Counted from the first letter of the stretch, positions 28,282 to 37,254 are shown. The stretch: 64,000 bases of DNA from Herbaspirillum frisingense GSF30 (GCF_000300975.2 NZ_AEEC02000022.1:1-64000), one strand, 5' to 3'. The notes: generated by a model from the letters alone, not told the origin. Translations and numbers: made by a program.

Positions 28282-28919
28282 GCGCCTGCTCCCTGGTCAC
28301 CGAACTGCTCGGCCTGCTGCTGCTCCCACAGATGCCACAGATAGCGCGGATTGAACGACACCACCACCGTCAGCAGCACCGTCAGGCCGCCGAAGGACCA
28401 CAGCGCCGGACCGGGAATCACCTCGGCCATGTTGGACAGCTTGATCAGCGCCACCAGGATGCCCAGCATGAAAACTTCGATCATGCCCCACGGCCGCGCT
28501 GCCTGCATCAGCCGCAGCAGCAGCACGAAACCGGGCGGCCGGGTCGCACGCGCCGCCGGCAGCAACAGGTAAAGCAGCACGCCCAGCTGGATCAGCGGGA
28601 ACAGCAGGGTCGTGGCCAGCACCAGCAGCGCCACTTCCGACATGCCATCACGGGTGAGCGCGACCACCGCGCCGATCAGGGTGGTCTGGCTGGACAGGCC
28701 CTGCAGTTCGATGGTCACGATAGGGAAGACATTGGCGATCACGAACAGGATCAGCGCGCCCACCGTCAGCGGCAGCAGGTGCTGCAGGCGCTTGCCGGTA
28801 TCGCGCTCAAGCTCGGCGCCGCAGCGCAGGCAACGGGCGATCTCGCGCTCCCCGAGCGGCATGCGCTGGTAGACGGCGTCGCATTCTTCGCAAACGATCA
28901 GGTCCGGGCGTTTCTGCAT
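28278..28919 (-). CDS. pqiA: PqiA-type membrane protein, first half
   Basis: A 213-residue inner-membrane protein that is first in the pqi operon. It has the CEECDAVY and CLRCGAEL pairs, then helices with the PqiA signatures FVIANVFPIVTIELQGL and WGMIEVFMLGILVALIKL, ending in SFNPRYLWHLW. It is paralogous to the next gene and corresponds to the N-terminal half of E. coli PqiA. The promoter should lie in the 28920-29200 gap, where an operator-like palindrome is seen about 150 bases upstream of the start. Confidence 0.9.
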   Translation of the reverse strand: MQKRPDLIVCEECDAVYQRMPLGEREIARCLRCGAELERDTGKRLQHLLPLTVGALILFVIANVFPIVTIELQGLSSQTTLIGAVVALTRDGMSEVALLVLATTLLFPLIQLGVLLYLLLPAARATRPPGFVLLLRLMQAARPWGMIEVFMLGILVALIKLSNMAEVIPGPALWSFGGLTVLLTVVVSFNPRYLWHLWEQQQAEQFGDQGAGA

Positions 28920-29070
28920 GGATGAGGATGGTCCCGCGGGCGGGTGCTGTTGTTATGGTTTCTGCAAGGGCAGCTGACGGGCATGGTGGCGCCATTGCAG
29001 GGCTTGCGTTGGAGCGCAATCAGGCAGCGGCGTTCCATCCGCACCACCGTTTGCGGCCCGCCGCGTCAAT

Positions 29071-29094
29071 ATAAATGACCTTCGGGTCATTTAT
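29071..29094. promoter_or_regulatory. Perfect 10-bp inverted repeat between pqiA and the leu leader
   Basis: ATAAATGACC and GGTCATTTAT flank TTCG. As DNA this is a good dimeric-regulator operator; as RNA it would be a very stable C(UUCG)G hairpin. No U-run follows on either strand. It lies between the divergent pqi operon and the leuA leader. Confidence 0.5.
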
Positions 29095-29171
29095 CAGACG
29101 ATTGTAGCAACAAATTTATTTCACTCCGGCAGGGATTTACCTGGCTTTTCCTCTGCTCTGGCAGATAGCGC

Positions 29172-29201
29172 TTGACAAGCTTGCGGCCAATCTTCTACAT
29201 T
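29172..29201 (+). promoter_or_regulatory. Sigma70 promoter of the leu leader and leuA
   Basis: A consensus -35 TTGACA at 29172-29177 and a -10 TACATT at 29196-29201 are separated by 18 bases. Transcription would begin at about 29207-29209, exactly at the ATG of the leader peptide. Confidence 0.65.
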
Positions 29202-29207
29202 GCTCAG

Positions 29208-29300
29208 ATGACTTCCGCAGCAAACTTCTCCCTACGCCACAACAGCGCCAGCGCCCTGCTAGCGTTGCTATCGGTGTCGCTACTACTAGCCTCGCGCTAA
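29208..29300 (+). CDS. Leucine-rich leader peptide upstream of leuA (probable attenuator)
   Basis: A 30-codon open frame ending in TAA, too short for routine gene calling. Eight codons encode leucine, seven of them within codons 17-27 (LLALLSVSLLL). Six of the eight are CTA, a codon rarely used in the GC-rich genes around it, including three consecutive CTA codons near the end. This is the classic layout of a leucine leader peptide, where ribosome stalling at Leu codons senses charged tRNA-Leu. No RBS precedes the ATG, and the promoter spacing suggests a leaderless transcript. LeuA, the first committed leucine enzyme, begins 341 bases after the stop. I see no classical poly-U terminator in between, so the mechanism downstream of stalling is uncertain. 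Confidence 0.75.
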   Translation: MTSAANFSLRHNSASALLALLSVSLLLASR

Positions 29301-29641
29301 AATCCGCAGTTCCTGCCGTTCCCGCTGATGTCACGCGATCCGGCAAACCCAATCAAATCCAGCAATACCGGCAGTAAAACCAGGCAGTGACGCGCAAGCT
29401 GTACCGAGCCGACGTCGCAGCCGCATCAGGCGAAGCGATCATGCATTCGAACACCAGGACCATCCACACTCCGCGCCGGCAAGCATGCCAGCCGAGCTGC
29501 GCGCGGCAGGAGATGCCGCCTCTGGCTCTATGACGGGTTGTCTGGCCACGCGCCCGTGGCAGCCAGGCAACCCGATCCGCCACATCTGACGCATTGAAGC
29601 ATTTCCGCATTCCACGCATTCTTCAGACTTAGAGGTCCATC
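29301..29641 (+). other. Untranslated region between leu leader and leuA, with strong hairpins
   Basis: No gene is seen. A long hairpin at 29535-29573 (arms GGGTTGTCTGG and CCAGGCAACCC outside, CCACG/CGTGG inside) and a smaller one at 29503-29519 (GCGGCA, loop GGAGA, TGCCGC) are the main structures; neither has a U-tract. AGAGG at 29631-29635 is the leuA RBS. Confidence 0.6.
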
Positions 29642-31345
29642 ATGATGTTGAACAACCCCGCCGCCAAATACCGCCCCTTCCCCGCCATCGACCTGCCGGA
29701 TCGCACCTGGCCCAGCAAGGTGATCGACACCCCGCCGATCTGGATGAGCACCGACCTGCGCGATGGCAACCAGGCCCTGATCGAACCGATGAACGCCGAG
29801 CGCAAGCTGCGCTTCTTCGAACTGCTGTTGAAGACCGGCCTGAAGGAAATCGAAGTCGGCTTCCCCTCGGCCTCGCAGACCGACTTCGACTTCGTGCGCA
29901 AGCTCATCGTCGAAAACCGCATCCCCGACGACGTCACCATCATCGTGCTGACCCAGTCGCGTGAAGAGCTGATCCGCCGCACCGTGGAATCGCTGGAAGG
30001 AGCCAAGAAGGCCATCGTCCACCTGTATAACTCGGTGGCACCGGCCTTCCGCAAGATCGTCTTCAACATGTCGCGCGACGAGATCAAGAACATCGCCGTC
30101 ACCGGCACCAGGCTGGTCAAGGAACTGACCGATGCGCGTCCCGGCACCGAGTGGCGCTTCGAGTATTCGCCGGAATCCTTCAGCACCACCGAACTGGACT
30201 TCTCCAAGGACATCTGCGACGCCGTCTGCGAAACCTGGGGTGCCACGCCCAATCGCAAGATCATCCTGAACCTGCCCTCCACCGTCGAGTGCGCCACTCC
30301 CAACGTCTACGCCGACCAGATCGAGTGGATGTGCCGCAACCTGAAGCACCGCGACAGCGCCATCATCTCGGTGCACCCGCACAATGATCGCGGCACCGCC
30401 GTGGCCTCGGCCGAACTGGCCGTGATGGCCGGCGCCGACCGCGTCGAAGGCTGCCTGTTCGGCAACGGCGAGCGCACCGGCAACGTCGACCTGGTCACCC
30501 TGGCTCTGAACCTGTACACCCAGGGTGTGAACCCGGGTCTGGACTTCTCCGACATCGACGTAGTACGCCAGGTGGTGGAAGAGTGCAACCAGATCCCGGT
30601 GCACCCGCGTCACCCGTATGTGGGCGACCTGGTCTTCACCGCCTTCTCCGGCTCGCACCAGGATGCCATCAAGAAGGGCTTCGCCAAGCAGCAGCCCGAC
30701 GCCATCTGGGAAGTGCCCTACCTGCCGATCGACCCGGCCGACCTGGGCCGCAGCTACGATGCGGTCATCCGCGTCAACAGCCAGTCCGGCAAGGGCGGCA
30801 TGGCCTACCTGCTGGAACAGGAATACGGCCTGGCCCTGCCGCGCCGCCTGCAGATCGAATTCTCGCGCGCCATCCAGCGCGAGGCCGATGCCACCGGCAA
30901 GGAAATCGCTGCCTCCGACATCCACGCCATCTTCCAGCGCGAATACCTGGAGCGCAGCGAGCCCTATGTCTACCGCGCCCACCGCATGTCGGAAGACACG
31001 GCCAAGGCCGAGTCGATCAACATCGAAGTCGACATCGTGCGCAATGGCCAGCCAGTCACCGTGCGCGGCAGCGGCAACGGTCCCATCGATGCCTTCGTGC
31101 ATGCCCTGGGCCTGGACATCAAGCTGATGGACTTCCATGAACACGCCATCGGCGCCGGTGCCGACGCCAAGGCCGCCAGCTACATCGAACTGCGCCTGAA
31201 CGAAGCCCCGACCGGCTTCGGCGTGGGCATCGACGCCAACATCGTCACCGCTTCCTTCAAGGCCGTGCTGTCTGCCGTGAACCGCCAGATCGCCATCAGC
31301 GAGAGCGCCAACCAGGCCGGCTCCTCGCAAGCCAAGGCTGCCTGA
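29642..31345 (+). CDS. leuA: 2-isopropylmalate synthase
   Basis: A 567-residue enzyme condensing 2-ketoisovalerate with acetyl-CoA, the first committed and leucine-inhibited step of leucine synthesis. The catalytic TIM barrel shows [15 protein letters not shown] (metal-binding Asp), [12 protein letters not shown] and [13 protein letters not shown] (metal-binding His pair region). The C-terminal LeuA dimerisation and allosteric domain occupies about the last 130 residues ([18 protein letters not shown]). Length and motifs fit the longer IPMS lineage also found in actinobacteria rather than the ~520-residue enterobacterial form. AGAGG lies 6 bases before the ATG. The upstream leucine-rich leader implies end-product control of expression as well as activity. 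Confidence 0.96.
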   Translation: MMLNNPAAKYRPFPAIDLPDRTWPSKVIDTPPIWMSTDLRDGNQALIEPMNAERKLRFFELLLKTGLKEIEVGFPSASQTDFDFVRKLIVENRIPDDVTIIVLTQSREELIRRTVESLEGAKKAIVHLYNSVAPAFRKIVFNMSRDEIKNIAVTGTRLVKELTDARPGTEWRFEYSPESFSTTELDFSKDICDAVCETWGATPNRKIILNLPSTVECATPNVYADQIEWMCRNLKHRDSAIISVHPHNDRGTAVASAELAVMAGADRVEGCLFGNGERTGNVDLVTLALNLYTQGVNPGLDFSDIDVVRQVVEECNQIPVHPRHPYVGDLVFTAFSGSHQDAIKKGFAKQQPDAIWEVPYLPIDPADLGRSYDAVIRVNSQSGKGGMAYLLEQEYGLALPRRLQIEFSRAIQREADATGKEIAASDIHAIFQREYLERSEPYVYRAHRMSEDTAKAESINIEVDIVRNGQPVTVRGSGNGPIDAFVHALGLDIKLMDFHEHAIGAGADAKAASYIELRLNEAPTGFGVGIDANIVTASFKAVLSAVNRQIAISESANQAGSSQAKAA

Positions 31346-31399
31346 AAACGGAACAGCGCCGGCGATCCCGGCCTGTTTCCGTGAGCGTAACGCTTCCAG

Positions 31400-31426
31400 C
31401 GCCGACCTACAGGTCGGCGTTGTTTC
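31400..31426 (+). terminator. Intrinsic terminator after leuA
   Basis: A 9-bp perfect stem (CGCCGACCT with AGGTCGGCG, loop AC) is followed by TTGTTTC. A second, imperfect hairpin without a U-tract precedes it at about 31348-31383. Confidence 0.75.
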
Positions 31427-31613
31427 GTGCGGTCTCCCTTTTCAGGTTTCTCCCTCCCCATCCCACCCGCGTTCTCTCCGCGCACGGCACATTGCCGTGG
31501 CAAAGCATCCCCCCTTTGTTTCATCGCAAAGGCAAGTCCCGGCTGCCGACCTAGAATGCCCCGCTCAGGCCGCCGCACTCCCATGCCGTCGGCCGCCAAC
31601 CTCGGGACATCCC

Positions 31614-32822
31614 ATGACCCAGATCAGCGTCCGCTCGTCGGCACCCACATCGTCCAAGCTTGGTCCTGCAAACACCCCTCCGCCCCTGTTCTCGCTGGGA
31701 TTTCGGCCCTTCTTCCTGGCCGGCAGCCTGTGGGCGGCCCTGTGCATAGTGCTGTGGATCGGCATCCTGCACGGTCACGTGGTCTTGCCCACCCATTTCG
31801 ATGCCCTGAGCTGGCACATCCACGAAATGCTGTTTGGCTGGATCATGGCCGCCATCGCCGGCTTCCTGCTCACTGCCATCCCCAACTGGACCGGCCGCAC
31901 TCCGGTACGTGGCACCCTGCTCGCGGTATTGGCCGGCCTGTGGCTGCTGGGCCGCGTGGTCGGCACCGTTTCCGCGCTGCTGCCACTGTGGCTGGCAGCG
32001 CTGGCTGAACTACTGTTTCCGCTGGCCCTGTGCACCGTAGCCTGGAGCGACATCATCGCCGCCCGCAACCGCCGCAACCTGCCCATGCCACTCCCCGTGG
32101 CCCTGCTGGGCGTGGCCGACCTGCTGATGTACCTGCGCGTCGGCGGCGTGGATCTGCCCCCGGGCCTGGACTGGCGCCTGGCACTGGTGGCGGTCTGCAT
32201 CCTGATGTCAGTGATCGGCGCGCGCATCATCCCGGCCTTCACGCGCAACTGGCTCACGGCACAACGCAGCCCGCTTCAAGTCACCAGCCATCGCTGGCTC
32301 GACATGGCCGCCACCGCCAGCCTGCACGCCACGCTGCTGGCCTGGGCCTGCCTGCCCCGCGCCACTGCCGTAGGTGCCCTGCTGTTACTGGCGGCGGCGC
32401 TGAACCTGGCCAGGCTGCTGGGCTGGCGCGGCCATGCCACCCTGGCCGAACCCCTGCTGGCCGTGCTGCACCTGGCCTATCTGTGGCTGATCGCCGGCGT
32501 AGCCCTGTTGGGCCTGAGCCTGGTGGCGCTACCGACGCTGGAAATCGGCGCCATCCACGCGCTCACAGCCGGTGCCATGGGCAGCATGGTGCTGGGGGTG
32601 ATGACGCGGGTATCGCTGGGGCATACCGGCCGTGCCCTGCGCGCCGATCGCAGCACCGTCGCCATCTATACGGCCATCAGCGCGGCAGCTGGATGTCGCA
32701 TTGCAGCAACGTTTATCTCCGGCAACTTGCTCCTGACGATCTCTGCTGCCTGCTGGTCGCTGGCCTTCCTGCTGTTCGTGCTACGCTACGCGGCTGTCCT
32801 GAGTCAGCCGCGCGCTGCCTGA
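31614..32822 (+). CDS. nnrS: NnrS family membrane protein
   Basis: A 402-residue, very hydrophobic protein with about twelve predicted helices. NnrS proteins are haem- and copper-containing membrane proteins linked to nitric oxide and nitrosative stress. Family features include PLFSLGFRPFFLAGSLWA at the N-terminus, SWHIHEMLFGWIMAAIAGFLLTAIPNWTGR with conserved His residues, GARIIPAFTRNWL, and HALTAGAMGSMVLGVMTRVSLGHTGR. The ATG at 31614 begins just before the family N-terminus; an in-frame start at 31497 would add about 39 unrelated residues. No denitrification genes are adjacent, so its role here is inferred from the family alone. Confidence 0.92.
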   Translation: MTQISVRSSAPTSSKLGPANTPPPLFSLGFRPFFLAGSLWAALCIVLWIGILHGHVVLPTHFDALSWHIHEMLFGWIMAAIAGFLLTAIPNWTGRTPVRGTLLAVLAGLWLLGRVVGTVSALLPLWLAALAELLFPLALCTVAWSDIIAARNRRNLPMPLPVALLGVADLLMYLRVGGVDLPPGLDWRLALVAVCILMSVIGARIIPAFTRNWLTAQRSPLQVTSHRWLDMAATASLHATLLAWACLPRATAVGALLLLAAALNLARLLGWRGHATLAEPLLAVLHLAYLWLIAGVALLGLSLVALPTLEIGAIHALTAGAMGSMVLGVMTRVSLGHTGRALRADRSTVAIYTAISAAAGCRIAATFISGNLLLTISAACWSLAFLLFVLRYAAVLSQPRAA

Positions 32823-33045
32823 GGTCAGCGACACCTATCGCCGCAAGACCGCGTCCCCCCGCACGGCCTTGCAGCTTGATTTGTCGGCCAGCCAATATTG
32901 CCGTGAGGATAGATATTCCGTCAGGAATTTACGTGATGGGAAGGTTCTCGTTACACGTAACTGGCTTATCATCGATGGCTGGTCATCACACCAGTTCTTT
33001 TGCTTTAGCAGACAAGTCGCAATCACATTTTTCGGGGGGAAAATA

Positions 33046-34797
33046 ATGCGCTTCAGTAATCTCAGCATTGCCACACGCCTGGCCTTCGCCTTTTCGGTCC
33101 TGATCCTGGTGATCGCCGCCATCGTCACCCTGGGCCTGATCCGCCTGGGAGACATCAACAAGGCACTCGATCTGGTGGTCAACGACCGCTACAAGAAGAT
33201 CGCCCTTATCAACACCATCTCCGGCAAGATCGACGACGTCGCCATCGCCGTGCGTAACCAGTTGCTGACCAATAGTCCCGAGCAGGCGACGCGGGAACAG
33301 GCGGTCGTGAACGATCTCTCGCTGCAGGTCACGGCACACCTGAAGGACCTCGACGAGATGCTGGTCAATCCCGCGGCCCGCGCGCAACTGGCCAAGGTCA
33401 TGAAGGCGCGCGATGAATATGCCGCCCAGCGCAGGGAAGTCGAGGCACTCAATGCCAAGGGCCAGCGCGATGCTGCTGTCGAACTGCTCATCACCAAAGT
33501 CGGCGCGTTGCAGAAAGCCTACTTCGGTGAACTGGACAACCTGGCCGACACCCAGCAAAAGATGATGGACCAGTCGGTCACCGACGCCGAAGCCGCCTAC
33601 AACACCACGCGCCTGATCATGCTGTCCTCCGGCCTAGTCTCAGCCCTGTTCGCCGCCTTCATCGCCTGGACCATTTCGCGCAGCATCACCCGGCCGCTCA
33701 GCCGTGCCGTCGAAGTGGCCGAGACCGTCGCCGCCGGTGACCTGACCGCCGTGATCGACTCCCGCTCCACCGACGAGACCGGCCGCCTGCTGCACGCACT
33801 GGCGGCGATGAACCAGAAGCTCAAGGCCATCGTGCTCGAAGTGCGACGCGGCACAGACTCCATGGTCACCGCCTCGACCCAGATCGCCACTGGCAACCTG
33901 GACCTCTCTTCGCGCACCGAGGAACAGGCCAGCGCTCTGGAAGAGACGGCCTCTTCGCTGGAACAACTGACCTCCAGCGTCAAGCAGAACGCCGACCACA
34001 CCCGCAAATCCAGCGAGCTCGCCGGCACCGCCACGCAAGTGGCCAACCAGGGCGGCCAGGCTGTCAAGCAGGTGGTGCAGACCATGGGCGCCATCAATGA
34101 TTCCTCGCGCAAGATCGTCGACATCATCTCGGTCATCGACGGCATTGCCTTCCAGACCAACATCCTGGCGCTCAATGCCGCCGTGGAAGCGGCACGCGCC
34201 GGCGAACAGGGCCGTGGCTTTGCCGTGGTGGCCTCCGAAGTGCGCGGACTGGCGCAGCGTTCAGCCACCGCCGCCAAGGAAATCAAGGAGCTGATCAACG
34301 ACTCGGTCAGCCAGGTCTCCTCCGGGACCGAGTTGGTGGCACAGGCCGGCAGTACCATGGATGAGGTGGTCCACAGCATCGAACAGGTCAGCCACATCGT
34401 CGGAGAGATTTCAGCGGCCACGCGGGAACAGAGCGACGGCATCGAACAGGTCAACCAGGCCATCATGCAAATGGACAACACCACGCAGCAGAACGCCGCC
34501 CTGGTGGAAGAAGCCGCCGCAGCGGCACAGGCGCTGCAGGATCAGGCCCAGCGTCTGCTGGAACTGGTCAGTGTGTTCCGTCTGGACGAGAAGGGGGCAG
34601 CACCGGAAATAAGCAGTGTCCCGCGCAGTATTCAGGCCACTGCCGTGCGCAAGGCGCCGCCGGTAGCGGTGGCAGCCGCTGCAAGCCCGGCCAAGGCTTT
34701 GCCGGCACGTCCGGCGCCATCAGCGGCGCCCACCGCCCGGCCGGCCCTGCCCGCCAGCCACAAGGAGGAAAAGTCGGACGAGTGGGAGACCTTCTAA
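33046..34797 (+). CDS. Methyl-accepting chemotaxis protein
   Basis: A 583-residue transmembrane chemoreceptor. Helix 1 is near residues 10-33 (LAFAFSVLILVIAAIVTLGL). A periplasmic four-helix-bundle sensor (about 35-185) follows, then helix 2 (IMLSSGLVSALFAAFIAWTI), a HAMP domain (RPLSRAVEVAETVAAGDLTA) and the signalling hairpin with the invariant tip IDGIAFQTNILALNAAVEAARAGEQGRGFAVVA. The protein ends in EWETF, a CheR/CheB-docking pentapeptide at the end of an Ala/Pro-rich linker. The start at 33046 follows GGGGGGAAAA; the reading from 32869 is rejected. The ligand is unknown; no chemotaxis genes adjoin it. Confidence 0.95.
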   Translation: MRFSNLSIATRLAFAFSVLILVIAAIVTLGLIRLGDINKALDLVVNDRYKKIALINTISGKIDDVAIAVRNQLLTNSPEQATREQAVVNDLSLQVTAHLKDLDEMLVNPAARAQLAKVMKARDEYAAQRREVEALNAKGQRDAAVELLITKVGALQKAYFGELDNLADTQQKMMDQSVTDAEAAYNTTRLIMLSSGLVSALFAAFIAWTISRSITRPLSRAVEVAETVAAGDLTAVIDSRSTDETGRLLHALAAMNQKLKAIVLEVRRGTDSMVTASTQIATGNLDLSSRTEEQASALEETASSLEQLTSSVKQNADHTRKSSELAGTATQVANQGGQAVKQVVQTMGAINDSSRKIVDIISVIDGIAFQTNILALNAAVEAARAGEQGRGFAVVASEVRGLAQRSATAAKEIKELINDSVSQVSSGTELVAQAGSTMDEVVHSIEQVSHIVGEISAATREQSDGIEQVNQAIMQMDNTTQQNAALVEEAAAAAQALQDQAQRLLELVSVFRLDEKGAAPEISSVPRSIQATAVRKAPPVAVAAAASPAKALPARPAPSAAPTARPALPASHKEEKSDEWETF

Positions 34798-34817
34798 ATC
34801 CGCCGCCGAGCGCGGTA

Positions 34818-36176
34818 TCAGGCCTGGCGTGCCAGCCTGATGCCGCTGACCTGCCAGCGCGCCGTGGCGGGAAAGAAGTTGCGGTAGGTCAGCCGGGCAT
34901 GATTGAGCGGCGTGGCCGATGACGATCCCCGCAGCACGTACTGGTTGACCATGAACTTGCCGTTGTACTCGCCCACCGCGCCCGGCGCCGCAGCAAAGCC
35001 GGGATACGGGGCATAGCTGCTACTGGTCCACTGCCAGGCCACGCCGAAGAACTCACGTCCCTGGCCTTGCAGACGGGCCGCCGCGTGCTCCCACTCGGCT
35101 TCGGTCAGCAAACGCGCCCCGGCCCAGCGGGCATAGGCGTCGGCTTCGTAATACGACAGGTGCACGACGGCACGATGCGGTTGCAGCGGCTGCAGACCAT
35201 ACTCGGTGAACTCACGCCATCGCCCGTTTCCGGCGGGCCGCCAATAGAGCGGATGGTTCAGGTCCTGCTGCTTCTTCCACTCCCAACCCTCGGACAGCCA
35301 CAAGCTGGCGTCCTCATAGCCGCCGGCCTCGACAAAGGCCAGGTATTCGGCATTGTTGACCAGCCGCGAAGCGCACTGATAAGCCTCGACGAACTGGCGA
35401 TGGCGCGGCGTCTCGTTATCGAAGCAGAAGCCGCTGCCGGCATGACCGATCTCCACCACGCCGGCGTCGATGCGGTGCCATTGCAATTCCAGCTCAACCG
35501 GATCGTTCAACTGCATGCTGGCCGGCAGTGGCTGGTAGGCCGGCTGCAGCGGATTGATCGACAACAGCACCTTGATGTCGGTCAGCATCAGCTCCTGGTG
35601 CTGCTGCTCATGCTGCATGCCCAGCTCCAGCAGGGCCAGGAAATCCTTCAGCTGGGCCTGCTGCGGCCCCGTGTCGGGATCGGCGCCATCGGCCTCCAGC
35701 GCATCGATCAGCAACAGCATGCGTTCGTCCACCTGGGCCCGATAGGCCATCACTTCCTCCAGCGCCGGCCGGGTCAAGAGTCCACGCTGTGGGCGCGGGA
35801 ATTTTGCGCCCACGCCCTCGTAGTAGGAATTGAAGAGCATGCGGAACTGCGGATGGAATGGCGCAAAACCGGACTGGAAACGCTCCAGCAAAAAGGTCTC
35901 GAAGAACCAGGTGGTATGCGCCAGATGCCACTTGATCGGACTGGCGTCGGGCATGGCCTGCACGCAGCAATCCTCGGCCGACAGGGGCTCGGCGATCAGC
36001 TGCGACTGACGGCGCAGGCGACGGTAGCGGTCGCCCAGCTTTTCGCGCGGGCGATGGTTGAGTTGCTGGACGGCAGCGTCAATCACGGCATCGATGGTGG
36101 CGGCGGTGGCCGCCGCCGCGGATTCCGGGGCAAGCTGCCGCATGGACTGGTCCAGGGTAGTAAGGACTGAGGGCAT
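34818..36176 (-). CDS. egtB: Ergothioneine biosynthesis sulfoxide synthase EgtB
   Basis: A 452-residue non-haem iron enzyme that forms the C-S bond between hercynine (trimethylhistidine) and a thiol donor in ergothioneine synthesis. The N-terminal DinB-like domain carries the iron ligands: HLAHTTWFFE and the HX3HXE motif in GMQHEQQHQELML. The C-terminal formylglycine-generating-enzyme-like domain runs from about residue 220 (VEIGHAG, FDNETPRHRQFVEAYQ) to the end (YVLRGSSSATP, RLTYRNFFPATARWQVSGIRLAR). The ATG at 36176 with AGGAGA upstream is chosen; the longer frame to 36506 runs into egtD. It lies 52 bp after egtD on the same strand. Confidence 0.93.
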   Translation of the reverse strand: MPSVLTTLDQSMRQLAPESAAAATAATIDAVIDAAVQQLNHRPREKLGDRYRRLRRQSQLIAEPLSAEDCCVQAMPDASPIKWHLAHTTWFFETFLLERFQSGFAPFHPQFRMLFNSYYEGVGAKFPRPQRGLLTRPALEEVMAYRAQVDERMLLLIDALEADGADPDTGPQQAQLKDFLALLELGMQHEQQHQELMLTDIKVLLSINPLQPAYQPLPASMQLNDPVELELQWHRIDAGVVEIGHAGSGFCFDNETPRHRQFVEAYQCASRLVNNAEYLAFVEAGGYEDASLWLSEGWEWKKQQDLNHPLYWRPAGNGRWREFTEYGLQPLQPHRAVVHLSYYEADAYARWAGARLLTEAEWEHAAARLQGQGREFFGVAWQWTSSSYAPYPGFAAAPGAVGEYNGKFMVNQYVLRGSSSATPLNHARLTYRNFFPATARWQVSGIRLARQA

Positions 36177-36228
36177 CCGCTCTCCTGCAAAAAACCTGAA
36201 ATTCAAGGGATAGGGCTCAACGCGCTCT

Positions 36229-37254
36229 TCAGCGCGCCTGGGCGTAACACACCGCAAACCAGCGCCGCGCATCGAACCACATCCGGCAGCCGCCGAAACC
36301 GGACTGCTCCAGCAGGCCCAGGATGTCCTGCTCGCTGAACTTGTGGCTGTACTCGGTATGGATACGCTCGCCCTGACGGAAGGTACGGCGCGCACCGGGC
36401 CAACGGACGATGAGGTCGCGCCTGGCCTCCAGGTGCATTTCGATGCGCTGGAAGCGGGCATTGTAGAAAGCCACATGGCGCCAGTCCCGTGCATTGAAAT
36501 CGGCATCGATGAGCTCGTTGACGTGCTTGAGTACGTTCAGGTTGAATGCCGCCGTCACGCCCAGGGCGTCGTCATAGGCGGCTTCCAGCACATGCGTATC
36601 CTTGACCAGGTCCAGCCCGATCAGGATGCCGCCCTCTCCGCTCGGCAGCGCCGACCGTACACGACGCAGGAAGGCCAGCGCCTGCTGTGGATCGAAATTG
36701 CCCAGCGACGACCCGGGATAGAAGAACAGCCGCCGTTGCGCATCCACTTCCGGCGGCAGTGTCAGCGTCGAGGAAAAATCCATCGCCAGCGGCTGCATCG
36801 GGATATCCGGGAAACGACGCTGCAAACCCTGCACCGACTGATGCAGGAAGTCGGTGGAAATATCCACCGGTACATACTGCCGTGGCTGCAGCGCCCCGAA
36901 CAGCGACGCCGCCTTGGCGCAGTTGCCGGCGCCCAGGTCGATCAGGGTGCAGCCGGTACCGACTGCTGCCGCCATGGCGTCCTGATGGGTGGCATAGATG
37001 GCCGCCTCGGTGCGGGTCGGATAATACTCGGGCAGATCGCAGATGGCTTCGAACAGCTTGCTGCCCAGGGCATCGTAGAAATACTTCGGCGAGATGTACG
37101 CTTCACGGGCGCTGAGCCCGGCCACCAGTTCGGCGCCGGGCTGGCTACAGTGCCCGCTACTGGCTTCTGCACGGGGCTGCCGGTGGTCGGCGCGAATATC
37201 GGAATCGGAATCGGAGCTATCCCAGCATGTGGGGATCAGTGCGGGTTGGGCCAA
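36229..37254 (-). CDS. egtD: L-histidine N-alpha-methyltransferase EgtD
   Basis: A 341-residue SAM-dependent enzyme that trimethylates histidine to hercynine. Family motifs include SPKYFYDALGSKLFEAICDLPEYYPTRTE, the SAM site LIDLGAGNCAKAASL, YVPVDIS, FFYPGSSLGNFDP, LIGLDLVKD and FNARDWRHVAFYNARFQRIEMHL, and the C-terminal IHTEYSHKFS. The first ~30 residues are poorly conserved, and a downstream start is possible. It forms a two-gene operon with egtB. The glutamyl-cysteine ligase (EgtA) and amidase (EgtC) of actinobacteria are not nearby, so cysteine may be the direct thiol donor. Confidence 0.94.
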   Translation of the reverse strand: MAQPALIPTCWDSSDSDSDIRADHRQPRAEASSGHCSQPGAELVAGLSAREAYISPKYFYDALGSKLFEAICDLPEYYPTRTEAAIYATHQDAMAAAVGTGCTLIDLGAGNCAKAASLFGALQPRQYVPVDISTDFLHQSVQGLQRRFPDIPMQPLAMDFSSTLTLPPEVDAQRRLFFYPGSSLGNFDPQQALAFLRRVRSALPSGEGGILIGLDLVKDTHVLEAAYDDALGVTAAFNLNVLKHVNELIDADFNARDWRHVAFYNARFQRIEMHLEARRDLIVRWPGARRTFRQGERIHTEYSHKFSEQDILGLLEQSGFGGCRMWFDARRWFAVCYAQAR

